Shown: positions 22,109 through 32,859 of the stretch, piece by piece
How positions within the stretch are numbered: position 1 is the stretch's first letter
Layout of the letters: the number at the start of each line of letters is the position of its first letter
Assembly (NCBI GenBank): GCA_010093685.1
Contig: MU006221.1
Span: forward strand, 1,395,491 to 1,459,490
Reading direction: 5' to 3'
Source: Ophiobolus disseminans
Lineage: Eukaryota > Ascomycota > Dothideomycetes > Pleosporales > Phaeosphaeriaceae
Length of the DNA stretch: 64,000 bases
Notes under the pieces: generated by a model
Told to the model about the DNA's origin: nothing
Databases searched by the model: none
What the model saw: only the letters and a program-made list of their open reading frames with translations
Translations under genes and position numbers: made by a program

Positions 22109-24670
22109 TCATAAGTCATCGTCGAGATCGATGGCATCGGGATTCGCGGCTGCTTCTGTATCGGTCGATTTGATGTTGCCACCCATGGGACCCGTGCTGG
22201 CGGGGACGAAGCCCACAGGTGCGCGAGCCTCGCGTTCGAGAGCCGCCATTGCGTCTTCGCCGTTCGTGTCGTCGTCGGCGTGGTTGCCGTTCCCGTTTTG
22301 GAGACCGCGCGCTACAGCTTGAGAAGCGATGAAGTTAACATCAGTACTAGAGAATGTCAGCATTGTTCTCTTGTCAAAGGAGAATGGATAGGCGTACTTG
22401 TACTGAGCCTGCACACTCCGTTTGATCCGAAGCATTTCTTTGTAGGTGTCCTCGTTTCCATGTTGGACCTCGAATGACTCCCATCGTTTCCAAAATTCTG
22501 GACTGGTCCTAGGATCGCAGAATTGGCTAGCATGGCCGTAAATTGCTCGTGCTCGATCGATTTCTCCTAGTCGCCGTTCCATTTCGGCAAACTTGAGACA
22601 CATTTCTTTGGCTTCGGTATCGGGCAACGCGCCAATTGCGCGCTCGTAGATTGGTCTCGTGGAAGTGAGACCAAAGTTCGATGCTGACTTCGTGATGTAG
22701 AAGTTGAACATTTCTAATCGGTCCTCATCGGCAACAGCGCGTGTAGCACGCTCGTATATCCTCATGGCATGGCGGGCCAGGCCCCGGTCCTCTTCCAGTG
22801 CGCCGTACATCAGGTATAGAACCTTGGCGAATTTTGGTGGACAGTCTTCAACAGCTTGCTCAAACAGGTCACGCAACCGTTCCATGCCAATCTTGCGGTC
22901 CACAGCCTTGGTGAGGTAAAGGTTCCAAATCTCAAACGCCACAGGGTAGCTGAAGAGATCGAGCCCTCGTTCGTACACCTTGAAGCAGTCCTCAAAGTAT
23001 TGGTTCTCTTCCAGAAGATTGGCGTAGTTGACGACGGTTTGGGGTGTGGCGATGCGAAGCTCGAATATTCTGTCGTAAATCTTCTTTGTCTCCTCGAGTG
23101 TGCTCACACTTTCCACCAGGTCGACGTAGAAACTCCATAATTTCCAGCTCTTGTGAACACGCTGTTGCGGTGTTAACGAGTCATCAAAATAGTCGACGTT
23201 CGATCGCTTAGGCGCTTGCGTGGCTTTGGCCATGATGCTGACGGCTTTGTCAAAGTTTTCGTTCCGAAGCTCCATCTCAGCAAACTCGCACCACATTTCA
23301 GCCAGTTCGGAGACCGACTTGAATGGCACCTTGACGGCCTTCTCCATGATAACGCGAGCATTTTGTAGGCTGCCACCGGCCTCGTAGAACTTGGCATAGT
23401 TTGTCCACAGCTCGTGGAACTTGCCGACAGCCTTCTTGGGGTTGATGGCAGCAATGGCATCGGTGTATGTTTGTACCACCTCTTTCTTGTTGTCGCCCCA
23501 TAGAGCGACGCGCTTCTGCCATTCGACCACGTTATGCGGATTTTGTCGGAGCATAACATCGTTTAGCAAGAAAGGTCTTCTTTGCATGAGCGATTCGAAG
23601 CGGACCATTCGGATGTCGAGGTCTGCATCGGCAGCTTCGTCCGACCGCGCCTTTTCAGATCGTGCGGCGGCGTCGTTGAGCTTGATACCGATCATGGCCT
23701 CTTCGGCCTCGACGTAGGTATCAAAGACGATCGAAAAGTCGCGCACGGTCATGACGGTGGTTACAGCCTCCTCAAAGACATCGCGTGCGCGCTCGTACTC
23801 GCCCTTGTGCATCCAGTAGCGTGCTAGGCCTACCCATAGTATGCCCCTTTGGTCGGGGAATTGGAGTATACCACTGTGAATAATCTTCTGCACGTCGATA
23901 CCGCTGTCGTCGCTCGTGTCGATTTCTTTGGCATGGTCAATGAGCAGGTCGATCATCTCGGTCCAGAACTGGAAGGGTCCCTTTGCTTCCTTGCTCTTGA
24001 AGCGCGGGTTGTTGAGAATCTCCATGTACTTCTTGACAGCCTCGGTGTACTTGCGCATGTCCTTGAGCAGCTCGATGAAGTCCTCGGCATCTTCGGGATG
24101 GATCTGGATATACCGCCGCCATATCTTGACAGCCGTCTCGCCTGATGCAGACGTCGCAAACGGCCGGTAGAGCGCCCATATGCGGTTGTGCTGGGTCAAC
24201 GGAAGGGCGCGCAGCGCTCGGTCGAAGGTGCGTCGGGTGGTAGTAACAAGCGGCTGCTGCATAAGGAAGTTGAGGTACATCTCCCAAATGCGCGGCATCT
24301 TGTTGAGCAGCACGAGCGCGCGCTCGAACAGGGCGTTGACCTTGACATAGTGCGGCGCGAATCGGGCGGGGTTCTTCTTGCTGAGGTGCCTCATGCGGAG
24401 CTCGAGGTAGAGCTTCCAGAGCTTGTACGATCGCGGGAGGACCAGGACGGCGCGCTCAAAGATGAACGACTGCTCGACGATGGTGCCACGTGACTTCTTG
24501 AAGCGCACGTAGTCCAGCCAGGGCTTCACGCTGCCGGGGTTGCGCTGGATGTCCTGCTCGTACGCGACGTCCTGCTCGGTAATCAGGTGTAGGTCGCTCG
24601 CGCGCTCCATCTTCCGCTTCGAGGGCCGCGAGAGGCTCGCGGTGACGGTGTGGATGATGTTGCCGGGCAT
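22109..24670 (-). CDS. SYF1: Pre-mRNA-splicing factor SYF1 (XAB2 family)
   Basis: Two exons, 22398..24670 and 22109..22346, giving 836 aa. The protein is built of HAT (half-a-TPR) repeats from EQDIQRNPGSVKPWLDYVRF onward, e.g. RTFDRALRALPLTQHNRIWA, and ends in the conserved QYNTDVNFIASQAVARG block and an acidic tail. SYF1 is a scaffold of the Prp19-associated/NineTeen complex in the active spliceosome; its animal relative XAB2 also acts in transcription-coupled repair. The intron 22347..22397 is 51 nt, in frame and without stops. Unless it is removed, 17 extra residues split the conserved QYN-TDVNF junction. The Met at 24610 (MERASDLHL) is a possible alternative start. It is divergent from VMA8. 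Confidence 0.95.
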   Translation of the reverse strand: MPGNIIHTVTASLSRPSKRKMERASDLHLITEQDVAYEQDIQRNPGSVKPWLDYVRFKKSRGTIVEQSFIFERAVLVLPRSYKLWKLYLELRMRHLSKKNPARFAPHYVKVNALFERALVLLNKMPRIWEMYLNFLMQQPLVTTTRRTFDRALRALPLTQHNRIWALYRPFATSASGETAVKIWRRYIQIHPEDAEDFIELLKDMRKYTEAVKKYMEILNNPRFKSKEAKGPFQFWTEMIDLLIDHAKEIDTSDDSGIDVQKIIHSGILQFPDQRGILWVGLARYWMHKGEYERARDVFEEAVTTVMTVRDFSIVFDTYVEAEEAMIGIKLNDAAARSEKARSDEAADADLDIRMVRFESLMQRRPFLLNDVMLRQNPHNVVEWQKRVALWGDNKKEVVQTYTDAIAAINPKKAVGKFHELWTNYAKFYEAGGSLQNARVIMEKAVKVPFKSVSELAEMWCEFAEMELRNENFDKAVSIMAKATQAPKRSNVDYFDDSLTPQQRVHKSWKLWSFYVDLVESVSTLEETKKIYDRIFELRIATPQTVVNYANLLEENQYFEDCFKVYERGLDLFSYPVAFEIWNLYLTKAVDRKIGMERLRDLFEQAVEDCPPKFAKVLYLMYGALEEDRGLARHAMRIYERATRAVADEDRLEMFNFYITKSASNFGLTSTRPIYERAIGALPDTEAKEMCLKFAEMERRLGEIDRARAIYGHASQFCDPRTSPEFWKRWESFEVQHGNEDTYKEMLRIKRSVQAQYKYAYPFSFDKRTMLTFSSTDVNFIASQAVARGLQNGNGNHADDDTNGEDAMAALEREARAPVGFVPASTGPMGGNIKSTDTEAAANPDAIDLDDDL

Positions 24671-25063
24671 TGTTGCGCCAGAGCAGGCGTGGAACAGCCC
24701 GCAGGGGGCAGGAGCGCGATGGAGTTGGTCGTGATGGCTGAGGGAGTGCTGGAGGTCGGCTGGCGTTAAAGTTCTGAGCGAGGAGACGCTTGGACATCAG
24801 GCCGTCCGGCGGTCTGGTGTCCCCACTCCGTTGCATGACCCGCCAATCGCGCCTGCCTCTCAGTCCCCGAGTTGGCAGGCACGGACCCTCGCGCAGTGGA
24901 GCTTGTCGAGGCATGCTAGCTGCGTCACGTTGCGCCGAATTCACCAACCCGAGCAGCCCTCTGATACCGGGCCTGCCACTCGAGCACCTAGAGCTATTCA
25001 CGACATTCCACCCGCCAGGCAACCCATCGACACATTCTCCCAAGCGCCGTCCGTGTTGCAGAT
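24671..25063. promoter_or_regulatory. Divergent promoter SYF1 / VMA8
   Basis: 393 bp between divergent start codons. Both promoters must lie here. No TATA box or other element recognised with confidence. Confidence 0.5.
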
Positions 25064-25981
25064 ATGTCTGGCAGCGGGGTATGTCATAGCTCTACATCAT
25101 GCGGCGGCATCTGACTGACACCGCTAGGCAAAAGAAGCTGTCTTTGCGACTCGGCAATCGCTGAGCTTGATGAAGGGCAAGCTCAAGGGCGCACAAACCG
25201 GCCACGATCTGCTGAAGCGAAAGAGCGAAGCCTTGACAAAGTACGATCTACATAACGACCATACATCTGCAGCTCCACTGACGTAGCGCTCCAGGCGCTT
25301 TCGAGAAATCACACGCCGCATCGATGAAGCGAAGCGCAAGATGGGCCGGGTCATGCAGGTCGCTGCATTCTCCCTCGCCGAAGTCACATACGCCGTCGGC
25401 GGCGACATAGGTTTCCAGATCCAAGAATCTGTCAAGCAAGCCCGATTCCGTGTCCGCACCAAGCAAGAAAACGTCTCCGGTGTCTTCCTGCCACAGTTTG
25501 AGAGCTTCACGGCAGACAGCAACGACTTTGCACTGACAGGTCTGGGCAAGGGTGGCCAACAGGTGCAGAGGTGTAGAGAGACATACGCACGGGCAGTGGA
25601 GACATTGGTGGAGCTGGCGAGTTTGCAGACAGCCTTTGTTATATTGGACGAGGTCATCAAGGTCGTCAATCGCCGTGTAAACGCCATGTGGGTATTCTCC
25701 GCTTCGTTCCAACGCCCAGACTGACAGCCAATAGTGAGCATGTCATCATCCCACGTACCGAGAATACCATAAAGTACATCAACTCCGAGCTCGACGAGCT
25801 GGACCGAGAAGAGTTTTACCGCCTCAAGAAAGTGTCGGGCAAGAAGCAGAGAGATGCCGCAGTTGAAGAGGCTGCTCGGCTGGAGAAGAAGCAAGCCGAA
25901 GGGAGTGGCGAGAGGGAGGAGGATGCAGGCGAGAGCAAGGACCTGTTGGGCGACGACGACAACCAGGATGTCATCTTCTGA
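25064..25981 (+). CDS. VMA8: V-type proton ATPase subunit D
   Basis: Four exons: 25064..25078, 25128..25240, 25295..25687 and 25735..25981. The introns are 49, 54 and 47 nt and the product is 255 aa, the usual size. The first exon encodes only MSGSG. The protein continues EAVFATRQSLSLMKGKLKGA and GHDLLKRKSEALTKRFREIT, then IPRTENTIKYINSELDELDREEFYRLKK. Subunit D forms the central rotor shaft of V1 and couples ATP hydrolysis to rotation of the proteolipid ring that includes VMA16. Frame continuity fixes all three junctions; the second acceptor is CTCCAG at 25294, not the nearer GTAG. The acidic tail ends DDDNQDVIF. Confidence 0.95.
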
Positions 25982-26302
25982 GCGTGTGCATGCTGTTTAG
26001 AATGCGAACCGTCGGCCCTGGTCTTCTATCAACGTCGCCATTGGCGAACGGCTCCAAAATCGAACCGCTCCTGCTTGACCTCATTGCCACCCTCGAAGTA
26101 GAGGGGCCAATGCGCTCGTATAGGGATGGGAAACTGTGGGTTAGACACCTTGGGTGCTGCCCTGACTTCTCTACACATGAGAGATAAGTAGTTGCCATGA
26201 AGAATAAACGTACAAGACTAGGCTAGGACTGTACTGGTCCCGCCATAGTTGAGCAAGGTATCATAACAATATAAATCCAGACGCAAAATCCATATGCATA
26301 AC

Positions 26303-27200
26303 CTACTGCCTTTGATATGTGACCTTCATGGGCTTGCCCTCTGCGCCGATCGGCGCATTCGCCGTCGCCTCTTTTGCCGTGATCGCAAACTGTTCGTTCT
26401 CGAACTCGGCAAAGGCCACGGATCTGACCGAGACGAGACGCACTTCCTTGAAGCCTTCGAAGCGCTCGAAAATCGTTGTGAGGTCGTCTTCGTCGACATC
26501 GCGTGGGATGTTCTGCAGGAAGAGCGTCTTGTTCGGGCGCACGTACTCGTCGGGGACGGCGGCGGCTCCTGTTTTGGGTGCGCGAGGTTTCTCGGCTGCG
26601 ACTTGTGGGTTGGCTTGCGCTTTCGCGTCCTCTTCTGCTCGCTTGAAGTCTGTGGTCGGTCAGCGGATGGTCTACATTGGTGATCGTAAACATGTGCGCA
26701 CCCTTCAGCATCAGCCGCTTGCGTTTGTGCTCGTCGAACATGTCTGCCGCTTTCCGCTTCACCGTCTCATCGCTGTGCGATTTCGCGCGGGAAACCTTCA
26801 GGGCTTTGCCATACAGCTCGAAACCGTTCATCTCCTCGACCGCTTCCAGCGTAGACTTCTCGCTATCGAAGACAACGAATGCCTGGCCTTTGCGTTTCAG
26901 ACTGCTCTTAGCAATGATGTCGAGGATTGGGCCATAGTATTGGAAGACTTTTGTGAGGGCCTGTTTCATGGTGTCGATCTTGACGCGCTCCTCGAGGTTG
27001 TTGACCTAGAGCTATCAGCATGCGCCACGAAGTGCAATGTGAGTGCGTGCTGCGCTCTTGTGGTCAACTCACGTATATTCTACCTCTGCGGTTAGCACTC
27101 AAAGGACCTACCTTGCAACTTTACAAACTTACGTTTCGATGGGCACGGGGTATTTGGACGGATCCACACCCATTTGAATGCCCTCCATCTTGTCTGCCAT
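26303..27200 (-). CDS. U1A/U2B''-type snRNP protein with two RRMs and a 7-nt microexon
   Basis: Four exons: 27133..27200, 27073..27079 (7 nt), 26702..27005 and 26303..26649. The product is 241 aa. RRM1 has RNP2 (TIYVNNL) and RNP1 (KGQAFVVF) plus the family-typical YGPILDIIAKSSLKR; RRM2 has KTLFLQNIPRDVDEDDL and SVAFAEFENEQFA. This is the U1A/U2B'' family, binding U1 stem-loop II and/or U2 stem-loop IV RNA in spliceosomal snRNPs. Filamentous fungi often keep one protein for both; which RNA is bound cannot be told here. The 7-nt exon AATATAC supplies the Thr-Ile-Tyr of RNP2. Without it neither the motif nor the frame survives. Confidence 0.92.
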
Positions 27201-27932
27201 ATTGATGTCTAGTTCTGGTCGCAATGAGTTTTGCTGGCGGTGGAGCTGCAGTGTTCGGAAGCTTGAAGGAGAAGCTCCGTTGGACGCGCCGCTAGCGGCC
27301 GATCACACGTGATCTCGAGTTCAGGAACCCGGCATTGAAGACAATAGACCCTGGAGAGACTTGCATGCTTGTACTCGTCAATCACCACCATTTGGAAGTT
27401 ACTCCAGTGACACAGAGCAATGAACAAACGCTCAGCTTATTCTAGCTTAGCTCTTTACTCCGCGCTTCCGTCCAGACCGACATCTGGATCAGCGAGCGAA
27501 TCCAGCCGCAGATCCTGCATGTTGTTCCGATCTGTATATTTAGCCTCTTTGGATTGTCTGTTACCAGCTAGCTGGTACTTCATCTTACCATTGACCGCAC
27601 TTCTTTCTCAAGTTCCGGGGACACCAATCCTTTTTATAACGGCATTGACGTCACCGATCAAGCCCACAGTTGCACTTGTCCATTTCTGACATTCGATGGT
27701 CAAGCGCGATCAGCACGACGTTCTGGCGGAACCCATGCAGGCTTCCAAACCCTAGTCACACGTAATCCGCCCATCACTTCTCAAGCAACTCATTGGGAAT
27801 TTCCCATCATTGCCATTCGACAAGCATTGTTTCGTTTTCCTCTGCGGACTGACAAACAACATTCGAAGCAAATACCATAGGTCAGCTCCTCTCGTTGTGA
27901 CTTTGCGAGCTTCCCATCAACCCACGAAGGGC
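27201..27932. promoter_or_regulatory. Divergent promoter region, snRNP protein / MFS transporter
   Basis: 732 bp between divergent start codons. The MFS reading is open further upstream to 27810, with an in-frame ATG there. I see no other gene. Confidence 0.45.
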
Positions 27933-29445
27933 ATGTCAACCACGTTCAAAAATATGGGCCTTAGCAGCTCCAAGCCTCCGAGAGGCTTGAAATGGCGCTC
28001 TAATACATATTTCATCGTCTTCACTGTCGGCATGGGCGCATTCACGGACCTCTTCCTGTACGGCCTCATTGTACCCGTCCTTCCGTTTATGCTCAAAGAG
28101 CGTGTCAACCTTCCAGATTCTCAGATACAGAGCACCGTCTCGAATCTATTAGCAGTCTACGCCGCGGCGTCCGTTGCTGCTTCACCAGTGGCTGGAATCT
28201 TGGCCGACAAATTCTCCAACTCTCGACAATTGCCATTTGTTCTGGGATTGGTAATGTTGTTGTTTGCGACTGTCCTTCTGGGTGAGTTGGTGCGAGCAAA
28301 ATGTACGCAGGACGACTATTGACTTCAAATCAGCTGTAGGGCAAAGCGTTGCTATGTTGGCGCTTGCTCGATTCCTTCAAGGTGCATCCGGAGGCGTAGT
28401 ATGGACCATTGGACTCGCCATCATCATCGAAACCGTCGGACAAGAAAACCTGGGCAAGACGATGGGTACAATTTTCAGCTTCATCTCCGTAGCTGGTCTC
28501 TTCTCCCCACTCTTAGGGGGTCTCCTCTACGCTTCCGTGGGATACAAGGGCGTGTTTGGCCTTGGAATTGCGCTGGTAGGGATCGACTTCATCTTGCGGC
28601 TACTGATGGTAGAAAAGAAGACAGCTGCAAGATATGACGAAGCCCCACTGTTGCGAGCAGAGACGGATGGAACCACAGAAGACACCGAACAAACTCCTCT
28701 TCTGCCGAACACCTCGACTGCTCATGAGCGCTACCGTCTAACTAAGCCGAAGAATCGCATTATGCGGGCTTTGCCTATTCTGCTGCTCCTCCGCGATCCC
28801 GGCCTACTGACGGCTATCTGGATCTCCTTCATGCAAGCCTTTCTCCTCGGGTCATTCGACGCCACGGTTCCCCTCGTCGCATCAGAGCAATTCGGGTTCA
28901 ACAGCCTTAAAGCAGGACTTCTCTTCCTACCATTGGGCGGCGCAGATTTTCTCTTTGGACCCGTCTTTGGTTGGTGCGTTGACCGATATGGCACAAAGCT
29001 CTTCTCAGTCATTGGATTCGTCGCGCTGATCCCAACTCTTGTGCTTCTACGACTTTCAACAGATGCATCAGTTACAGATAAGCTCGACGATGCTCGCCAC
29101 ATCGCGCTCTACGCTGGTGTGCTGGCGGCCAATGGTGTAGGCCTCGCCGTCATCAATAGTCCGTCGATTGTGGAAGCGGGAAACATTGTCGAGAAATACT
29201 GGCAGGCGAACAAGGACGTCTTCGAACAAGCGCCATATGCCCAGTTGTACGGCATCAGCAGCATGGTGTTTTCTGGCGGTCTTACTATAGGGCCATTGGT
29301 TGCTGGTTATCTAAGAGAAACAATCGGCTATGGAAATATGAACGCTGTGCTTGCTGGTATTTGTGGTCTGACGGCTATTGTTTCAGCTATCTTTATGGGG
29401 AGAAAAGAGGAGGATCTTAACGACCAAGCTGATGTTGACCACTAG
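27933..29445 (+). CDS. Major facilitator superfamily transporter (VMAT/DHA-like)
   Basis: Two exons, 27933..28281 and 28340..29445, with a 58-nt intron (GTGAGT donor, CTGTAG acceptor), giving 484 aa. The first membrane helix begins YFIVFTVGMGAFTDLFLYGL. The loop 2-3 signature is GILADKFSNSRQ; helix 5 has GASGGVVWTIGLAIIIETVG. The central loop is long and charged, and the second half has the mirrored motif DRYGTKLF. About 12 helices are expected. The helix pattern resembles fungal vesicular-amine-transporter-like multidrug efflux proteins. Substrate unknown. The start is set at MSTTFKNMG; an upstream ATG at 27810 and a downstream Met at 27954 are alternatives. Confidence 0.88.
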
Positions 29446-31932
29446 ACTGCCTGCAGTCCTGAGCAATGCATAGGTTTCCGGCTGACTCGTTGTCTCGGTG
29501 CTACACTGTTACCTCAATTGTTGCTTCGCATTCTCCAGGCAACATTTCCACCAAACTGAGACGTCTCAGTTGACCTCACACGTTATATTATACGGCCCCT
29601 TCTAGTCCCTGCCGAGCGTCTAATACAAGTGATGGAAGCTGTCGACGCCACATACTTTCCGCAAAAACTGAAATGCCCCGCGGTCTGCGAAAATGATTCA
29701 AATATGCCTGTACTAACAATTCCCAAAACTCTCCATATCTCTCTAAATGTTTCCCGGCGATTGATACTATCCCGGGTCCGAGAAGGAAGTTGGCAATCGT
29801 TGAAGGATGCTTCGAAGCTCTGTGCCCAGAAGGACAAGTGTTCCAATACTAGTACACCGTACGCAAGATACCCGAAGCCCAACTTCGCAGCATCACGTTA
29901 CGGTATACTTCGATACAGTCTTGAGCATTGAATTTTGAAGTGGCAAATATTATTAACGCCATCAAGAACCTGCCTACATCTCCGAATTTGACAGTCCAAG
30001 CATTTGCCTAGTAACGTCTTTCCAACAAGCCCGAGTACTTCACTGGCAACTATCTCTGTACAGGATCTTTACGAGAACATATCTCCGTGAAATCTCCGAT
30101 AAAATTGGATTTTGATCTTTGCGACGCCACTTCACTATCTACCACTGCTCAAACGCCCAAAAAAAAGAGCGACGAACTCTTTGATCCATATATATTACAT
30201 GATCTTGCAGGTCAAAGCAAAAACTAGCATCACTCACAACATCACATGCGTCGGCATGCGATGCTACCGCGAGACCAGAGTTAACAAAGAAGATAGAGCA
30301 GCAGGATGGCGCACTCACAAATCGATTTCCCAACACCGTGGGAGTGCCGTCCCATACGTGCGAAAACAGTCCGGACTGGAATACGAACGCTCGACATGTT
30401 ACCTACAAGGTATACAAGACTAGCAAATGCTGCAGATTTGGGATAATGATAGCGCTGCTTCTACTATCGAGTCTGAATAAAGTGTACATAACTTGAAAGA
30501 CTGGTAGAGCAGCATTTTTCTTCATCGCCGCATAGCAGCAGCACACTATCATGCCAAACGCACCAATTTACACGTAGTAGAGACATATATGCCAAGGCGG
30601 CAATTACTTATTGAGTGGGGATAGCATAGTATACAGTAGGCTGTATATGCTATCCCGAGCTTCACCACGGTGTTTGCGTTACAAAACTTAACTACTGTAG
30701 TTCGTATAGACTCGATGCTCTTTGCCTCTCGCCCATTTTGTACGCGCTCATCTTCCTCGATCTTGTTCTCCAAACCATTTTGTTGTGCTGATTTCTGATT
30801 CCCTGCGTCGGCGGTGCTAGTAGAGACGACTGATGGCCTTGTTAGGTACGTAGTTAGGAGAATAGGTGTGGAGTGTATGCGTTATTTTGGAGATGGCTGG
30901 GCACGGCGCGTATGACCTGAACAGCACACTGCAGTGCCGTACGTATATTTTAGGGGAGAGTGTTGAAAGCGCGGCGACTGATAGGTTTTGCATTGAATAG
31001 TGTACTTGGGTGTGGTAGTACTCCAGCTGAACTTGCGACGACATGCGACGAATCACGATTAGCATAGCCTCAATGCGCTGCTCGCAAAGGTCACTTTATG
31101 TAGAGCTTCCAACTCTGCTAGCTGATATCAAGAACGTGTATTGCGTTCTGGCAGCGTCTTTTCAGTACATACCAAGATCTCATAGACCATACCTATTAAC
31201 TCAAAACTTCCATCAACCCAATGTTTCGTTTCCATCCTCAGATAAGGAAGCCATCTACACAGCAGACGTATACGTCTTAGTCGTCTGTTAGTCCCACTCA
31301 GTTCCGTGTATGAATTGTCAAGCATCTTTAATCCACTTCAGACCTGAGTAAGACAATGCGACTGCTACTATAACAGCCCGAATCAGCCTAGTCAATCAAA
31401 CTTCCATCCTTGTTAGCAATTAGCTTCGGTGCGCTATCCAGACCCTTGAAAAACTACGAAGTTAGTGCCCGAGCTCCTCTCGCTCCAACAGGAAGGTCAC
31501 GAACGCACGAATGCCGATAGAAGGCGCGTAGTTTGATTTGCATCATAAGAGCGACGTTGACAGGATTAGTGACCCTAGGGTGAGGGCCGTTTTGTCGATC
31601 TTTAATATCCCTGATCGTGGGAAATGAGATGTGCAGCTGGGATGGGTTTAGCAGCCATGCATCTGAAACACATATTGCGAAGCTAGTGAGAAATAGCTTG
31701 GCGCAATGAGAATTGGTCGGATAGAAAGTTGGGTTTGGAGATTGCACAATGATGTGCTTGTGTGGATGATTTCTTTGGTGTGGATAGCCTCGGTATGTGA
31801 GCTGGAAGTGGCGCGCTGCCGAGGTCGTGGCCTCATACACCCCATGTAACGTGCTGCATGTAGCTGCTCCTACCGCCAGTCTAGGACGACTGTGCTGTAG
31901 TCCCTCTCTTATGCCGCACGACCTTGTATACC
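29446..31932. other. 2.5-kb AT-richer region without a recognisable gene
   Basis: Base composition is visibly richer in A/T than the neighbours from about 29.9 to 31.4 kb. Only short, low-complexity open stretches exist and none shows splice-linked family motifs. It may be a decayed element, but I cannot identify one. Confidence 0.45.
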
Positions 31933-32549
31933 TTAGGCGTGTTCCTTGAGCTTGGCCTCAATCTCCTCTAGATCTTCCGCGCTATCAATCTCAATGATCC
32001 TGTTCACCTCTGCCGTATTCCGCATGAGTTCCTTTGCGCCCGCGTACAGCATCTTGACCTCGGCGTTGCATGTTATGGGGAGGTAGTATAGCATGACGTA
32101 CGGTACCGATAAGCGTCCAGAATCCTGAGTTTGGGACAATCAGCATTCCAATCGTCGAAGGTGGGCGTGGGCATCATAGCGTACCAGCGTCAACGGATAA
32201 CTCAGCAGTATGAACCTCGGAGCATGGTCTGGCAGCTCATCGGCCAGACTCTGCACGTCGGTATACACATCGTCGTCGACGGGCCGTATCTCTAGCGACT
32301 TCTTGTCAATCTCGTCTAGTATGTGGAGGCATCAGCCTCGTCTCAATTGACCATGTGTGTACCGTCGACTTCGTTGGAATATACAGCTGCGGAGTGTCTT
32401 GCAATGAAGGGTATGGCGGCGAGGATCTATGGGTTCGTACATATCACGGCCTGCGGGTCTTTGGCGCGACTCGTGCCGAGGCGAAACTTCCGCAGCTTCG
32501 TCTTCGTCTCGTCGCTAAAGGTATAGAGGCGCGCTTCTGAAGACTGCAT
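31933..32549 (-). CDS. gmf1: Glia maturation factor homologue (ADF-H domain, Arp2/3 debrancher)
   Basis: Three exons: 32441..32549, 32185..32315 and 31933..32124. The introns are 125 and 60 nt and the product is 143 aa, matching the family. The N-terminus is EARLYTFSDETKTKLRKFRL, then GTSRAKDPQAVIYEIDKK, LADELPDHAPRFILLSYPLT, SGRLSVPYVMLYYLP, and the end EIEAKLKEHA. GMF proteins (yeast AIM7/GMF1) have the ADF/cofilin fold but bind Arp2/3 complex. They inhibit nucleation and remove actin branches at cortical patches. The first intron is long for this window and contains internal AG sites; the chosen acceptor ACTAG at 32316 gives the conserved VIYEID. Confidence 0.93.
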
Positions 32550-32859
32550 TGTCGATGCTCGTTAGCCGCATGTACTGTGATATGGGAGTAACACGTAGTG
32601 CAGCGACTTGCCATATCGACGATGCAGCGCAGTAGTGGAGGCGTAGATGTAGGTAAAGGTGTGGTAGTGAAGTTTCTAGGACGTTTCGCGATGGGTAGGG
32701 CTGAAGAGGCGTGACAGTGGGGCATCACGGAGGGGTTCCGGAATATACGCTAGGGAATCTAGCGTGTGCATCACGATCATGTCCAGACACCCTCATCCTC
32801 ACAGAACCTTCTGTACCTTTTGACTACTGCAATTGATTGCAACCCCTGCATACCATCTC
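32550..32859. promoter_or_regulatory. Divergent promoter GMF / molybdopterin-binding-domain gene
   Basis: 310 bp between divergent starts, holding both promoters. No specific element recognised. Confidence 0.5.
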
